From NCBI GenBank assembly GCA_001029295.1, contig LDXJ01000056.1, forward strand, positions 1-64,000: 64,000 nt of DNA, read 5' to 3'. A program made the position numbers and the translations under genes. Positions 42,654-51,414 of this stretch are shown piece by piece. How positions within the stretch are numbered: the stretch's first letter is position 1; the number at the start of each line of letters is the position of its first letter. This stretch comes from Peptococcaceae bacterium CEB3. Lineage in GTDB: Bacteria > Bacillota > Desulfitobacteriia > Desulfitobacteriales > Desulfitobacteriaceae. The notes beneath the pieces are model-generated. The model saw nothing but the letters and a program-made list of their open reading frames with translations. It searched no databases and was not told the origin of the DNA.

Positions 42654-43187
42654 TTAGTCCTTGGTTGCTAAAAGCCGTTGGACCACCACCACATCCTGCC
42701 AGCGACCGAATTTCCAGCCGACCTCCGCATAGCGCCCGACCTCCGCAAACCCATGCTTGCCGGCCAGAGCCAGGCTGGCGGTATTGCTCCCGGAAATAAG
42801 CCCCAGCAAAGTATGATAGCCGATCCGCCGTGCTTCCTCACACAAGTGTTGCAACAGCACGTGCCCGAAACCTCTGCCTTGGAATTCCGGGGCCAAATAA
42901 AGTGAGAACTCTCCGCTCAACCGGTAGGCCGGCCGTGTATGAAAGGGAGACAAGCTCCCCCAACCGGCAATCGTTGAGCCGGTCACCAAAACAAACAGGG
43001 GATAGAACTCATCTTGATGCGAGGCAAACCAGTCTTGCGCCTGTTTCGGACCACGGCATTCAAGATCAAAGGTCGCCACGGTGTTTTCCACCGCCCAGTT
43101 GTAAATAGCATTGAGGCGTGGCAGGTCATCTTCCCGAGCTAAGCGAACGATCAGAGGCTGGCCGTTCGCTTTGGTCTTTCCATCCAT
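42654..43187 (-). CDS. GNAT-family N-acetyltransferase
   Basis: A 177-residue acetyl-CoA-dependent acetyltransferase. It has VRLAREDDLPRLNAIYNWAV at the N-terminus and the acetyl-CoA loop LYLAPEFQGRGFGHVLLQHL, with NTASLALAGKHGFAEVGRYA near the end. The layout resembles phosphinothricin/methionine-sulfone acetyltransferases (Pat/MnaT type), but substrate residues cannot be judged here. GGGGGAGG precedes ATG 43187. Confidence 0.9.
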   Translation of the reverse strand: MDGKTKANGQPLIVRLAREDDLPRLNAIYNWAVENTVATFDLECRGPKQAQDWFASHQDEFYPLFVLVTGSTIAGWGSLSPFHTRPAYRLSGEFSLYLAPEFQGRGFGHVLLQHLCEEARRIGYHTLLGLISGSNTASLALAGKHGFAEVGRYAEVGWKFGRWQDVVVVQRLLATKD

Positions 43188-43450
43188 AAGTGCCGCTTCC
43201 TCCCCCTTGCGCCAGCGACTGGGGAATTCCCCAAGTCTGCTCGATAGTCCCCGGTCTTGGAGAAACGCAGCCCAAAACCCACGGTTTCGATCGTGCGATG
43301 AAGGCGACTTTTCCGCGCATATATGTTCTCTTCCGTCTGACAGTATTATAACAAACCTACGGGAAAAAATCAGTCCCCAAGCCGGCCCCGCTCAGAGAGC
43401 CATCGGCCCCGGGGGTCGGAGTTCAACCGTGAGCCCGCCTAACCGTATAT

Positions 43451-43478
43451 TTGCTTTCGCTCAGGGAGAAAATATATT
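43451..43478 (+). promoter_or_regulatory. Possible ferredoxin promoter
   Basis: TTGCTT (43451-43456) and TATATT (43473-43478) with a 16-base spacer lie 52 bp before the ferredoxin start. The match to sigma-A is moderate. The rest of 43188-43529 holds no gene. Confidence 0.35.
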
Positions 43479-43529
43479 GGATACTCGCCTTATGTTCGGG
43501 TACTGAATCACTCCAAAGGAGGGCCTGAA

Positions 43530-43721
43530 ATGATTGCCAAAGTAGACAAAGGCACCTGCATCGGCTGCGGCGCCTGTCCCTCGATTTGCCCTGAAGTATT
43601 CCAGATGGAGGATGACGGACTGGCGACGGCTTACGTCAACCCGGTGCCGGAAGCCGTCGAGGGCACAGCCCAAGAGGCCGCGGACGGCTGCCCAGTCGAA
43701 GCCATCACCATCGAAAAGTGA
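43530..43721 (+). CDS. Ferredoxin, single [4Fe-4S]
   Basis: A 63-residue electron carrier. CIGCGACPSICPEVF supplies three cluster ligands and DGCPVEAITI the fourth. The acidic middle is usual for monocluster ferredoxins of clostridia. AAAGGAGGG lies upstream of ATG 43530. It probably serves redox enzymes at large rather than one neighbour. Confidence 0.95.
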   Translation: MIAKVDKGTCIGCGACPSICPEVFQMEDDGLATAYVNPVPEAVEGTAQEAADGCPVEAITIEK

Positions 43722-43778
43722 AAACGCCGGGGAATAGACCCTCTTAGGCCAACCATACCCGCCCCCAAGCGCGGCGTA

Positions 43779-43812
43779 AGGATAACCCCGGTTGTAGAGC
43801 CGGGGTTATCCT
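43779..43812. terminator. Two-way terminator between ferredoxin and reductase genes
   Basis: A perfect 13-bp stem (43779-43791 with 43800-43812) has an eight-base loop. It follows the ferredoxin stop and overlaps the stop codon of the minus-strand gene at 43811, serving both convergent genes. Confidence 0.75.
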
Positions 43813-44695
43813 ATTTAGCCAAAGCCCGGCTCACCCGTTGGCGAAGTTCATCCAACCCCAAACGGTCCAGCAGCCGTCCCAAGCGTTCCTGGGGCTTGGC
43901 CCTTTCTTTGTAGTATTCCATCACAGCCTCTACCGCGGGAAAGCGTTCGTTTTCCCGCAGATTTTCCCAGAGCAAATCAGCCAAGCGCGGCTTCACTCCA
44001 CCGTTGCCCCCCACGTAGAGATGGTACCCCTTGCTTGTTCCCATGAGCCCCAAGTCAACCGTGGCAGAGTCTGTGCACTTATTGGGGCACCCCGCCACCG
44101 CAATCTTAAACTTTGAGGGTAAGGGCATACCGTGATAGCGTCTGTCCAATTCCATACCAAACGTGAGCGTCTCCTGCAGGCCGCGTTTACAGAAAGTGTT
44201 CCCCGGGCAAACCTTGACGCTGCGTACGCAAACACCGGCCGCGTGGCCCGGGTCCATCCCGAGATCCGCCCAAGCCTTGGGCACGTCTTCCGGTTTCAAA
44301 CCGACGATGGCGATGCGTTGCGCTGTGGTCACTTTTAGGGCAGCCGCCTGGTATTTCTCCGCCACATCCGCAATCTTGCGCAGAATGTCGGGAGTGGCTA
44401 CGCCCGCCGGAATGTGCGGCGCGATGGCATAAGTCTTCTTATCCATTTGCAGAACCGAGGCCTCCGGTTGGGCGTTCGCCTTTGCTTGCGCGGACATCTC
44501 CCCCTGCTCGACCTCATTGACCCTGGCTAAAAGGGCTTGGGGATCAATCCCGTGCATCTGGGCCGCGTTGCCGAGATTCTCTTTAATGGAGAAAGGGCAG
44601 CCCAGACAATGCAAGCCCATCTCTTGCATCGCGTCAACCGTCTTCGGATTGGCCGCCATAATGTCCTTTAAGGTCATGTCCAAAGTAAAGCGCAT
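43811..44695 (-). CDS. DUF1858 plus siroheme nitrite/sulfite reductase-like protein
   Basis: A 294-residue protein. Residues 1-60 form a DUF1858 domain with its CLGCPFSIKE motif. The rest matches the small siroheme-[4Fe-4S] reductases: the TTAQRIAIVGL stretch, then VCPGNTFCKRG and AGCPNKCTDSATVDLG, whose four Cys (CxxxxxC and CxxxC) hold the coupled cluster and siroheme. Larger family members reduce sulfite or nitrite with six electrons; the role of this short form is uncertain. It starts nine bases after a small zinc-ribbon gene. Confidence 0.87.
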   Translation of the reverse strand: MRFTLDMTLKDIMAANPKTVDAMQEMGLHCLGCPFSIKENLGNAAQMHGIDPQALLARVNEVEQGEMSAQAKANAQPEASVLQMDKKTYAIAPHIPAGVATPDILRKIADVAEKYQAAALKVTTAQRIAIVGLKPEDVPKAWADLGMDPGHAAGVCVRSVKVCPGNTFCKRGLQETLTFGMELDRRYHGMPLPSKFKIAVAGCPNKCTDSATVDLGLMGTSKGYHLYVGGNGGVKPRLADLLWENLRENERFPAVEAVMEYYKERAKPQERLGRLLDRLGLDELRQRVSRALAK

Positions 44696-44704
44696 TTCAA
44701 CCCC

Positions 44705-44851
44705 CTATCCGTGAATGAGCGTCGGCAAACAACGCACACACACAGTCTTTTCTTCACCCTGATAGACATATTTGAGCACGGGGGTGAGTTCACTGGTCGT
44801 CCCGCAATGCGAGCACTCCAGTTCCGGTGCCTCTTTTTTCTCTTCAGCCAT
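44705..44851 (-). CDS. Small zinc-ribbon protein
   Basis: A 48-residue protein with two CxxC knuckles, LECSHCGTTSE and VCVRCLPTLIHG, likely binding one zinc. GGGAGGAGG lies eight bases before ATG 44851; the ORF extends further without support. It directly precedes the siroheme reductase-like gene and may be co-expressed with it. No function is known. Confidence 0.8.
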   Translation of the reverse strand: MAEEKKEAPELECSHCGTTSELTPVLKYVYQGEEKTVCVRCLPTLIHG

Positions 44852-45082
44852 ATGACGCGCCTCCTCCCTGATTACAGACTTACTGTAACATAGATCCCCC
44901 AACCTCTCTGTGACTTTCACCACACCACGGTGTGCTTTTCATCATAGGTCTCCATGCGATAGACCTCTTTACGGCCGGCATCCCTGTCATCAGTGTGAGC
45001 ACGACTCCGTCAAAATATACTTGAACCACCAAAGGGCGGTGCCTTTCGTTTCACTTCCCTCAGGCTTTCCCGGTAAGAAAAG

Positions 45083-45115
45083 ATAAACAACAAAAGATCC
45101 CCCCGGAGGGGGATC
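45083..45115 (-). terminator. Intrinsic terminator after the 45144 gene
   Basis: On the minus strand an 8-bp GATCCCCC/GGGGGATC stem with a four-base loop is followed by TTTTGTTGTTT, just after the stop at 45144. The remaining bases from 44852 to 45082 hold no gene. Confidence 0.75.
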
Positions 45116-45143
45116 ATATCTCTGCTATGTTCGTGGATTCGAA

Positions 45144-45566
45144 TCACCGTACGGGCTTGAAATCGACAATCCGCCACTCCTCTCCCTGAGGCTCCAGGAC
45201 AAAAGAGTATGTTCCGGCTTGCACCGTGTGGGGCGGAGACAACCAAGAGACCCGCACATCAAGAACCCGACCATCCGACGTGTTTAGGAACTCCACGTTC
45301 CGCAAAGAGAGTAAAGGGTTCTTCTCCACCCGTTGAATCCAGGTCCGGAGTTCGGCTGAGTTCCCCCCGGCGAACATCTCCTTGGCTGTCACGATCTCAC
45401 GGCTATCCATGAGATGCCAAAAATGTTCGACCGCCGCCCGCGGAGAATCGGCATACGCCGGGTGGGCCAGAGCCGACATGACCGTCTGCGGCGATTTCCA
45501 AGCCAGCGTCCCAGCCAGGCAAGCCAAGGTGATAAGCAATATCCACAGGTTTCTGCTGCGTTGCAT
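45144..45566 (-). CDS. Secreted or membrane-anchored hypothetical protein, NTF2/DUF4878-like
   Basis: A 140-residue protein with an N-terminal membrane anchor or signal (NLWILLITLACLAGTLAW), possibly cut after AHPAYA. The mature part SPRAAVEHFWHLMDSREIVT to GEEWRIVDFKPVR has the helix-then-sheet layout of small NTF2-like extracytoplasmic domains. GGAGGGG precedes the ATG. Function is unknown. Confidence 0.75.
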   Translation of the reverse strand: MQRSRNLWILLITLACLAGTLAWKSPQTVMSALAHPAYADSPRAAVEHFWHLMDSREIVTAKEMFAGGNSAELRTWIQRVEKNPLLSLRNVEFLNTSDGRVLDVRVSWLSPPHTVQAGTYSFVLEPQGEEWRIVDFKPVR

Positions 45567-45798
45567 GTTTTCCCCTCCTTCGGTATTACTATTTTAGAGG
45601 GGAAATGACGGTTTCATGACTGCTTATCCGAAAACTTTTCTCAACATGCTGAGTAGAAATTCCGGCAGCCTAATGTAATATATCCTCACCATTATCCCCC
45701 CTTTCCTTAGAATATATGTCAATCATGGTTTTATCAGAAACTCGCGCGAGACTCCCTCGGCCTCCGACCATGCGGGCATGGATCCACTATATTATATT

Positions 45799-45838
45799 AT
45801 ATTGTCTTGTATAGCCTGATATTGTCTTATATAGCCTG
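45799..45838. repeat. Two 20-bp tandem repeats
   Basis: ATATTGTCTTGTATAGCCTG is followed directly by ATATTGTCTTATATAGCCTG, preceded by a TATTATATTATATT run, in the AT-rich gap 45567-45848. No gene is seen there. Confidence 0.75.
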
Positions 45839-45848
45839 CTTTGTCCCC

Positions 45849-46199
45849 TTAGCCAAAATTATACTGTTTCACAGTTTCCTCCAGTTGGGCCACCAGCTTC
45901 TTCTCATCCTCAGTCTGGGCCGTAAAATAAAGGCGTCCTATGATGGATGAAATGATTTTTAAGACATCTTCCACGACCAACGATTCCTTGACGGCCAATT
46001 GGGCACTGGTTTCAATGAGCGCTATGCCGAACTGGTGCCCCACACCGTCACTCATCATTTTCGTGCAGGTTTTGCCCAGAAGGCGCATGACCAGCGATGC
46101 TTCCTGGGCATCGAGTTGACGGATGGCGTCGATGGTCGTGCTCAATCCCTGAACCATGCGCAGCCCGACGTTCGCCCAACTGACTTGTTGATTCTCCAT
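45849..46199 (-). CDS. Hypothetical protein
   Basis: A 116-residue, mostly helical soluble protein (for example IDAIRQLDAQEASLVMRLLG and QLAVKESLVVEDVLKIISSI). I do not recognise the family. It has no signal peptide or membrane segment. GGGGGAATGGAAG precedes ATG 46199, and codon use matches the neighbours, so it is probably real. Confidence 0.7.
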   Translation of the reverse strand: MENQQVSWANVGLRMVQGLSTTIDAIRQLDAQEASLVMRLLGKTCTKMMSDGVGHQFGIALIETSAQLAVKESLVVEDVLKIISSIIGRLYFTAQTEDEKKLVAQLEETVKQYNFG

Positions 46200-46344
46200 C
46201 TTCCATTCCCCCTTACCGCAAACACTCTTCGTGCGATACTATATGCCCGCGGCAGGTGACGGGTGAATTGTCCCTTATTTATCACACTGCGACGCCAGTT
46301 TTCTTATCCTACCGGATACTTACACTGCCTGATAGGACAAACAA

Positions 46345-46365
46345 AGGAGGGGACTTTCCCCTCCT
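46345..46365 (-). terminator. Terminator of the RNA candidate downstream of pss
   Basis: AGGAGGGG and CCCCTCCT form an 8-bp stem around a five-base loop. On the minus strand TTTGTTTGTCC follows. It ends transcription coming from pss or from the structured RNA at 46372-46494. Confidence 0.75.
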
Positions 46366-46371
46366 CTTTTC

Positions 46372-46494
46372 GGCTCAACCTCAGTGGCCGCCGCTTTTTC
46401 CGGCCGCCTCACTCCTATATGTTACGCGATATTCAGCTTTTTGGTCACGCGGTTGCCGCCCGTGGCTCTCGGCCTCCGCTCACGGGTTAGAGCC
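46372..46494 (-). ncRNA. Structured RNA candidate
   Basis: The GC-rich stretch after the pss stop folds well on the minus strand. GGCTCTAACC at its 5' side (46485-46494) pairs with GGTTGAGCC at its 3' side (46372-46380), giving nine pairs with one bulged T. Inside are a CCGT/ACGG helix with an inner GGC/GCC helix, a CGG-CAA-CCG hairpin, and a long hairpin (GGCGGCCG with CGGCGGCC around GAAAAAG). A terminator follows directly. No convincing protein is coded. It resembles the architecture of large clostridial regulatory RNAs, but I cannot name the family. Confidence 0.55.
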
Positions 46495-46530
46495 GCCGCA
46501 CTGCGAGAACCCCCATAAACCTCCTGCTCA

Positions 46531-47058
46531 CTATTTCCCCAGTTTAGGCACTTTAAACGTAGACACCATAAGAAAAGAAAGTATGAGGAGACTCGCCGGG
46601 TAAAGAAACCAAGGGAGAAATTCATTAAAAAACATCAGCAAAGCCATAAAGCCGCCGGCAAAAGTGATGGGAACGCCGATAAAATGAGTTGAGATATTCA
46701 TGACATTAAACCGGGCCAGCCTAATGGCCCCGCACAAAGCGAAAACCGCGGCAATAAGAACACCCCAGAGTCCCAGATTGGAACGCAGGAAGACCGTATA
46801 GATCAGGATAGCGGGGGCGACCCCGAAAGAAACCAAGTCACTGAGCGAATCCAATTCTTTGCCAAAGTCCGAACTGACCGCAAGTTTGCGGGCCACCTTG
46901 CCATCCATGCTGTCCATAAGAACAGAAAGTAAGATCATCCCGGCGGCAAAATGGAAATGCCGATCTATTGTCCAAATTAGGGCCGCGAAGCCGAAAAATA
47001 AGTTCAAAAGGGTGAATATGCTGGGAATCACGCGGGCATTCAGAGGCCTGTCACTCAT
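46531..47058 (-). CDS. pssA: CDP-diacylglycerol-serine O-phosphatidyltransferase
   Basis: A 175-residue membrane enzyme making phosphatidylserine from CDP-diacylglycerol and serine. The CDP-alcohol phosphatidyltransferase motif is complete: MDSMDGKVARKLAVSSDFGK then ELDSLSDLVSFG. About five hydrophobic segments follow. ATG 47058 overlaps the psd stop by one base, so the genes are coupled; the next step is done by Psd. Confidence 0.93.
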   Translation of the reverse strand: MSDRPLNARVIPSIFTLLNLFFGFAALIWTIDRHFHFAAGMILLSVLMDSMDGKVARKLAVSSDFGKELDSLSDLVSFGVAPAILIYTVFLRSNLGLWGVLIAAVFALCGAIRLARFNVMNISTHFIGVPITFAGGFMALLMFFNEFLPWFLYPASLLILSFLMVSTFKVPKLGK

Positions 47059-47693
47059 CAATCCTTCACTCTCCCCAAAATAGTAGTTCCGCCGCGTACT
47101 TTGTCCCCTTTCTTTACCGTCACCTCCACATAGGGAGGGAGGAACAGTTCTGTGCCCGATCCGAACTTGATCAGGCCGAAACGCTCCCCTTTAGCTAAGA
47201 CGTCTCCCTCCTTTACCCAACAGACAATTCTTCTTGCCACAAAACCGGTCACCTGCGTGACCAAAACACGTAAATGGTCGTTTTCCAAACCGATGAAATT
47301 CTTCTCATTGAGCTCCGAGGCGTGGCTTTTAAAAGCCGGCAACATTTTCCCGGGCCTGTAAGCGCGGTACACCACCCGGCCCGCCATCGGTGCGCGATTG
47401 ACGTGAACATTAAACAAACTGAGAAAGATGCGGATACGAATACTTTCCCCCTGAAGGAACCGGTCTTCGAGAACTCTTTCCACATCCATCACCACCCCAT
47501 CCGCAGGTGCTAGTAAAGTCGATTCGCCCGCGGGGACGCTCCTGGCAGGATTGCGAAAAAAATAGACCACGAACAGGAAAAGCACCAAAGGCAAAATGAC
47601 CAGCCAAGGCCAAACGAAATAGGCCAGAACCCCAAACACAACTAAAACAAATAGATAAAACCAACCATCCCTGGAGATGGGGTACTGTTTCAC
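47058..47693 (-). CDS. psd: Phosphatidylserine decarboxylase, short type
   Basis: A 211-residue pro-enzyme that turns phosphatidylserine into phosphatidylethanolamine. It has two N-terminal membrane helices, YFFRNPARSVPAGE, LAPADGVVMDVE, FNVHVNRAPMAG and the self-cleavage site FGSGTEL, where Ser becomes the pyruvoyl group. GTG 47693 follows AGGAGG at a nine-base gap. It is upstream of and overlaps pssA, a common pair in clostridia. Confidence 0.95.
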   Translation of the reverse strand: MKQYPISRDGWFYLFVLVVFGVLAYFVWPWLVILPLVLFLFVVYFFRNPARSVPAGESTLLAPADGVVMDVERVLEDRFLQGESIRIRIFLSLFNVHVNRAPMAGRVVYRAYRPGKMLPAFKSHASELNEKNFIGLENDHLRVLVTQVTGFVARRIVCWVKEGDVLAKGERFGLIKFGSGTELFLPPYVEVTVKKGDKVRGGTTILGRVKD

Positions 47694-47850
47694 TGCAGAT
47701 AACCTCCTGTTTTCTCACTCTGTCAGCGCCGGCTTACCGCCACTTGTACCCGTACCACCGAGCATACCCGCACCGCCGATTATACCCCTATCGGGAGCCG
47801 GCCCGAACCCGTTCTCTTTTCTTTCAGACCCCTCTTTGCGTGTCCCAGTT

Positions 47851-50676
47851 TCAGAGCCCTCTATGCGTGTCCCAGAGCCGCACCGCCTTAAGTGTACCAT
47901 CTTTAGGGGCATTAGGAAAGTCTCCACCCCCCAACCAAGCTTCGAGCCTGCGAATTATTTGTTGCCGGTCCCCGCGCACATGGGTTGCCACAGGCAGGGA
48001 AGACAGAAATAATCTGCCGTAACTCTTTTCCGTGATCCGCGAATCGAGAAGGACTACGGCCCCGCGGTCATCCCCGGAACGAATAAGGCGGCCGAAACCT
48101 TGCTTGAAACGAATAATTGCCTCGGGCAGAAACAAGTCGCGGAAAGCGTTCTTCCCTTGTCTTGCCAAGAACTCAGCTCTGGCTTCCATCAAGGGTCTGC
48201 CCGGGGGACAGAAAGGCAGTTTTACCAAAATGACACAAGAAAGGGCCTCACCGGTAATGTCTATCCCTTCCCAAAAACTGTTGGCGCCCAGCAAGACACT
48301 CTGCGGGTTGCGCCTAAACTCCTCCAAAATGGCGCTGCGCGCTCCGTCGATCCCCTGTCCCAAGGTTTCAATGCCGACCCGCTCCAATCGCTCCCTCAAC
48401 GCCCGGTTCGTCGCCCTCAGAAATTGATGTGAGGTAAACAGGACCAAAGTCCGGCCACCCATGCGGCGCGCGATTTCGGCCGTGAACTCAGCCACGTCTT
48501 CGGGTAAAAACCCCTCATAGCGTTTGCTGTCCATCAGTCCTTTGACGATGTAAAACTGCATTTGCCGGTCATAATCAAAGGGAGAATCCACGGTGAGCGT
48601 GGCTGTCGCCGTTGCCAATCCCAACTCAGTCAGGAAGTGTGCAAAAGAGCCCGCAATACTCAAAGTAGCTGAGGTCAAAATCGCCGCATCCAACCGGTCA
48701 AACAGTTTCTCCCGCAGAATGGCGCTGACGTCGACCGGAGTGCTTTTCCAGACCGGAGCAAATGATTTCTCCAGCCAAATCACCCGTCCGCTTTCCTCTA
48801 CATCCATGCAAGTCGACAAATCGGCCAGAAGGCTCTCGATCAGCCTGAAATTTTCGCCCAGTTCCGCCCGCAGTGTCTCCAGTTCTGAGGCCTCCTCCCG
48901 CTCCGTCAGGTCCTGCAGGGCCGCGAATGTCTGGCCGAGATCGCCCAAACGCCCGCTCAAGTTCTCCGCTTGCACCTTTAAGACCCCCCACCAATCCTCG
49001 CTTTTATGAGATGGAACCAAGCGTAAGGACTGGTTCTCGCCCAAAACACCGGCCAGCAGTTGAAACAGGCCGCGCGCCTGTTCCCGGACAGAAGCGCATT
49101 GACCCGGGACATCCTCCAACCGCAGCGCAAAACGTTCCCAAACCCCGTGAGCCAGAACGGAGTAGCGGGAAGAGTTGGCCTTGATGCCGGCATAAAGGCA
49201 GGGGCCGCCCGGGCGATGGATGCCGTCCAGCATGCGGCTCACTTTTTCCAAGCTGATTTCCGTTCCGAGATGCTCCAAAGCCGAGCTGTAGAGGTGATGC
49301 GCCTCATCCACCACCGCGTAATGATACTCGGGCAGAACATTGCCCCCTGTTTTAATGTCAGAAAAAAGCAAGGAGTGATTAATAATCAGCAGGTCGGCGT
49401 CTTCCGCCCTTTGCTTGGCTGTCAGAAAAAAACAAGTTCCCGAGTGGGGGCAGCGGGCATAATTACAGGTCTCCGCGTTAATACGCGGCCAGAGGCGGCG
49501 AAACCCGGGGCTCTGCGGCAGCTCCTGAGCATCCCCCGTTTCTGTTTCCCGCAGCCAGGTCAGGATGCTCAAGCCCGCTATTCGTTCTTCCGGGGACAAT
49601 TCTCCCGGGTTTTGGCTGAGGATTAACCAGTTACGCAGGCAGAAATAATTGTTCTTCCCTTTCAGTACCTGGCTGCGAAATGAGAAAGGCAAAGTTGTTT
49701 CCAGGATGGGCACATCCTTCCTGGCCAATTGTTCCTGAAGAGGAATGGTGTGGGTGGCGATAATCACCTTGTGTCCTGTCTTCTTGGCCCACCAAAGGCT
49801 TGGAGTCAAGTAAGCCAGAGACTTGCCGGTTCCCGTCCCGGCTTCGATCACGACGTGTTCAGAACGGACCAGAGACTTTGTGACCTTCTCGCCCATCACG
49901 ACTTGGCCGGGCCGGCTTTCGTATCCCGGCAAACCCTGGGCCAGGCTCCCCGAAGCTGACAGGAACCGCCCTACCCAATCCGCCGCTTCGGGAATTTTGC
50001 CCTGGGGTTTGGTCCCGGGAAACAACGAATCCCGCGCCTGTTCTGGCCGCCAATCCGTGCGAATGGGGCGGTCAGGAAAGCGGTGACGCACGGTCCTCTC
50101 CAGGGAAGCAAAGAACCCTCTTCCGGTCCAGCCTTCCAGCCAAACCGATGCCTGCCTGAATAGGCTCAAGTCATATTCCAGTCCTTTTTGCCAACACGCC
50201 TCCAAGACCTGCGCGGCCACCCAGGCATCTTCTTGGGCCCGGTGCAGCCGGCCCTTCGTGTCCAGATGCAGTTTTTCAGCTATACTCGCCAAGCGATAGT
50301 ATTTTAAGGACGGAAAAAAAATGCGTGAAAGGTCTAAAGTGTCCCAAACCGGGTTATCTAGATGCACTTTCAGTCCGTGCTCCAGCATATTTATATCAAA
50401 GGATAGGTTATGTCCAACCAGCACGGAATTGCCGAGAAAAGCCAAAATCTCCTCTCTGTGTGCGGAGAGAGAGTCCGCCGTTTCCAACTCCTCCCGAGAA
50501 ATCCCTGTGAGGCGAAGCACCCGCTCGGGAACAGGCCGGGCCGGACGCGCGAAAAAGTGCAATACCTCCGGCGAAGCATCTTCCCGGACTCTCCAAGCCG
50601 CAAATTCGATAATCTCATCCTGGTTCGGATCCAGCCCGGTTGTCTCAACATCAACCGCCACAATTTCTTCCTTCAA
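47851..50676 (-). CDS. dinG: DinG-type helicase with N-terminal DEDDh exonuclease domain
   Basis: A 941-residue fusion. Residues 1-165 form a 3'-5' exonuclease of the DnaQ fold (VDVETTGLD, VGHNLSFDINML, HRAQEDAWVA). The helicase part is XPD/DinG-like: Walker A EAGTGTGKSLAY (278-289), four Cys for an Fe-S cluster (NNYFCLRN and CNYARCPHSGTC), the DEAH box VVDEAHHLYSS, and motif VI RFKQGFGRLIRSGDDRG. Roles in repair and in resolving R-loops or G-quadruplexes are known for the family. TTG 50676 has AGGAGAGGGG about ten bases upstream. Confidence 0.93.
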   Translation of the reverse strand: MKEEIVAVDVETTGLDPNQDEIIEFAAWRVREDASPEVLHFFARPARPVPERVLRLTGISREELETADSLSAHREEILAFLGNSVLVGHNLSFDINMLEHGLKVHLDNPVWDTLDLSRIFFPSLKYYRLASIAEKLHLDTKGRLHRAQEDAWVAAQVLEACWQKGLEYDLSLFRQASVWLEGWTGRGFFASLERTVRHRFPDRPIRTDWRPEQARDSLFPGTKPQGKIPEAADWVGRFLSASGSLAQGLPGYESRPGQVVMGEKVTKSLVRSEHVVIEAGTGTGKSLAYLTPSLWWAKKTGHKVIIATHTIPLQEQLARKDVPILETTLPFSFRSQVLKGKNNYFCLRNWLILSQNPGELSPEERIAGLSILTWLRETETGDAQELPQSPGFRRLWPRINAETCNYARCPHSGTCFFLTAKQRAEDADLLIINHSLLFSDIKTGGNVLPEYHYAVVDEAHHLYSSALEHLGTEISLEKVSRMLDGIHRPGGPCLYAGIKANSSRYSVLAHGVWERFALRLEDVPGQCASVREQARGLFQLLAGVLGENQSLRLVPSHKSEDWWGVLKVQAENLSGRLGDLGQTFAALQDLTEREEASELETLRAELGENFRLIESLLADLSTCMDVEESGRVIWLEKSFAPVWKSTPVDVSAILREKLFDRLDAAILTSATLSIAGSFAHFLTELGLATATATLTVDSPFDYDRQMQFYIVKGLMDSKRYEGFLPEDVAEFTAEIARRMGGRTLVLFTSHQFLRATNRALRERLERVGIETLGQGIDGARSAILEEFRRNPQSVLLGANSFWEGIDITGEALSCVILVKLPFCPPGRPLMEARAEFLARQGKNAFRDLFLPEAIIRFKQGFGRLIRSGDDRGAVVLLDSRITEKSYGRLFLSSLPVATHVRGDRQQIIRRLEAWLGGGDFPNAPKDGTLKAVRLWDTHRGL

Positions 50677-50864
50677 AACATGTCGACCCCTCTCCTGCTG
50701 ACATTCTACACATTTTCCGGCCCCGCCGCAATGAAAAGGAGGAGTTTGGCCATGCCCGGCGAATATACTTTAGTGTGTGCTTGCGGAATGGGACATGGAA
50801 GAAAACATCAGTGGAGATACTAATACCGGCCTCAAGTTCTGAGGACGAAAGAAGGTCATGCCAT

Positions 50865-51371
50865 TTGCAACATCTCCGACGCGTTTTCCGGTTGCTTGTA
50901 CCCCTTGTCATCGCCGCATTCATTCTTTCCGGCTGTGCCAACCTGCCGTTTCTTTCGGCCGACGGCACTTATTCTATCCTCAAGGTAGCCGCCGACGGCA
51001 CCAGCCAAGCCTCCCCCATCAAACTTCCCTGGAATGCCAACACCGCTGTCTTGCATAAGCTATTGCTTGAAGCGTCTTTTACAATTAGCGACCTGCACAG
51101 TGACGCGACGTCTAGCGATTCAAACTCGGCTTCCGTTTATCTCATGTCCGTTTTTCCGCACAGCAAGTCCATGACTCTGAACATTGACGGTATAACCATG
51201 GCCGTGGATGTGCGGTCTATCCAGGTGGAGGTTCAAGGCCCGGATGTCGGGCGTGTGATCTTAAACAAATCCTGGGCCTTGCAGGGGATTTCCGACCCGA
51301 ATCTGACCCCAGCCTACCTTGACTTCCTCAAGATGCTGAAGACCCAATCCGCCGTCACGCCCAAGACTTAA
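50865..51371 (+). CDS. Hypothetical lipoprotein
   Basis: A 168-residue protein whose signal peptide ([15 protein letters not shown]) ends in the lipobox ILSGCANL. The mature part is beta-rich, with a GerMN-like pattern not strong enough to name. A TTG start at 50865 with GAAGGT eight bases upstream gives a normal signal peptide; the longer frame begins inside dinG on the other strand and is unlikely. It precedes pabAB by about 40 bp. Confidence 0.75.
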   Translation: MQHLRRVFRLLVPLVIAAFILSGCANLPFLSADGTYSILKVAADGTSQASPIKLPWNANTAVLHKLLLEASFTISDLHSDATSSDSNSASVYLMSVFPHSKSMTLNIDGITMAVDVRSIQVEVQGPDVGRVILNKSWALQGISDPNLTPAYLDFLKMLKTQSAVTPKT

Positions 51372-51414
51372 AACTATATTGTCATCTGAGACAGTGAGGA
51401 AGGATCTCGCAGAC

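Noticed and set aside
46383-46389. GCCACTG (minus strand) as part of a cobalamin riboswitch
   Set aside because: The other conserved cobalamin-riboswitch blocks are missing and it lies behind, not before, a gene.
46256-46603. 115-codon plus-strand ORF over the pss downstream gap
   Set aside because: It crosses a terminator hairpin and the structured RNA, enters pss antisense, and its residue make-up is not protein-like.
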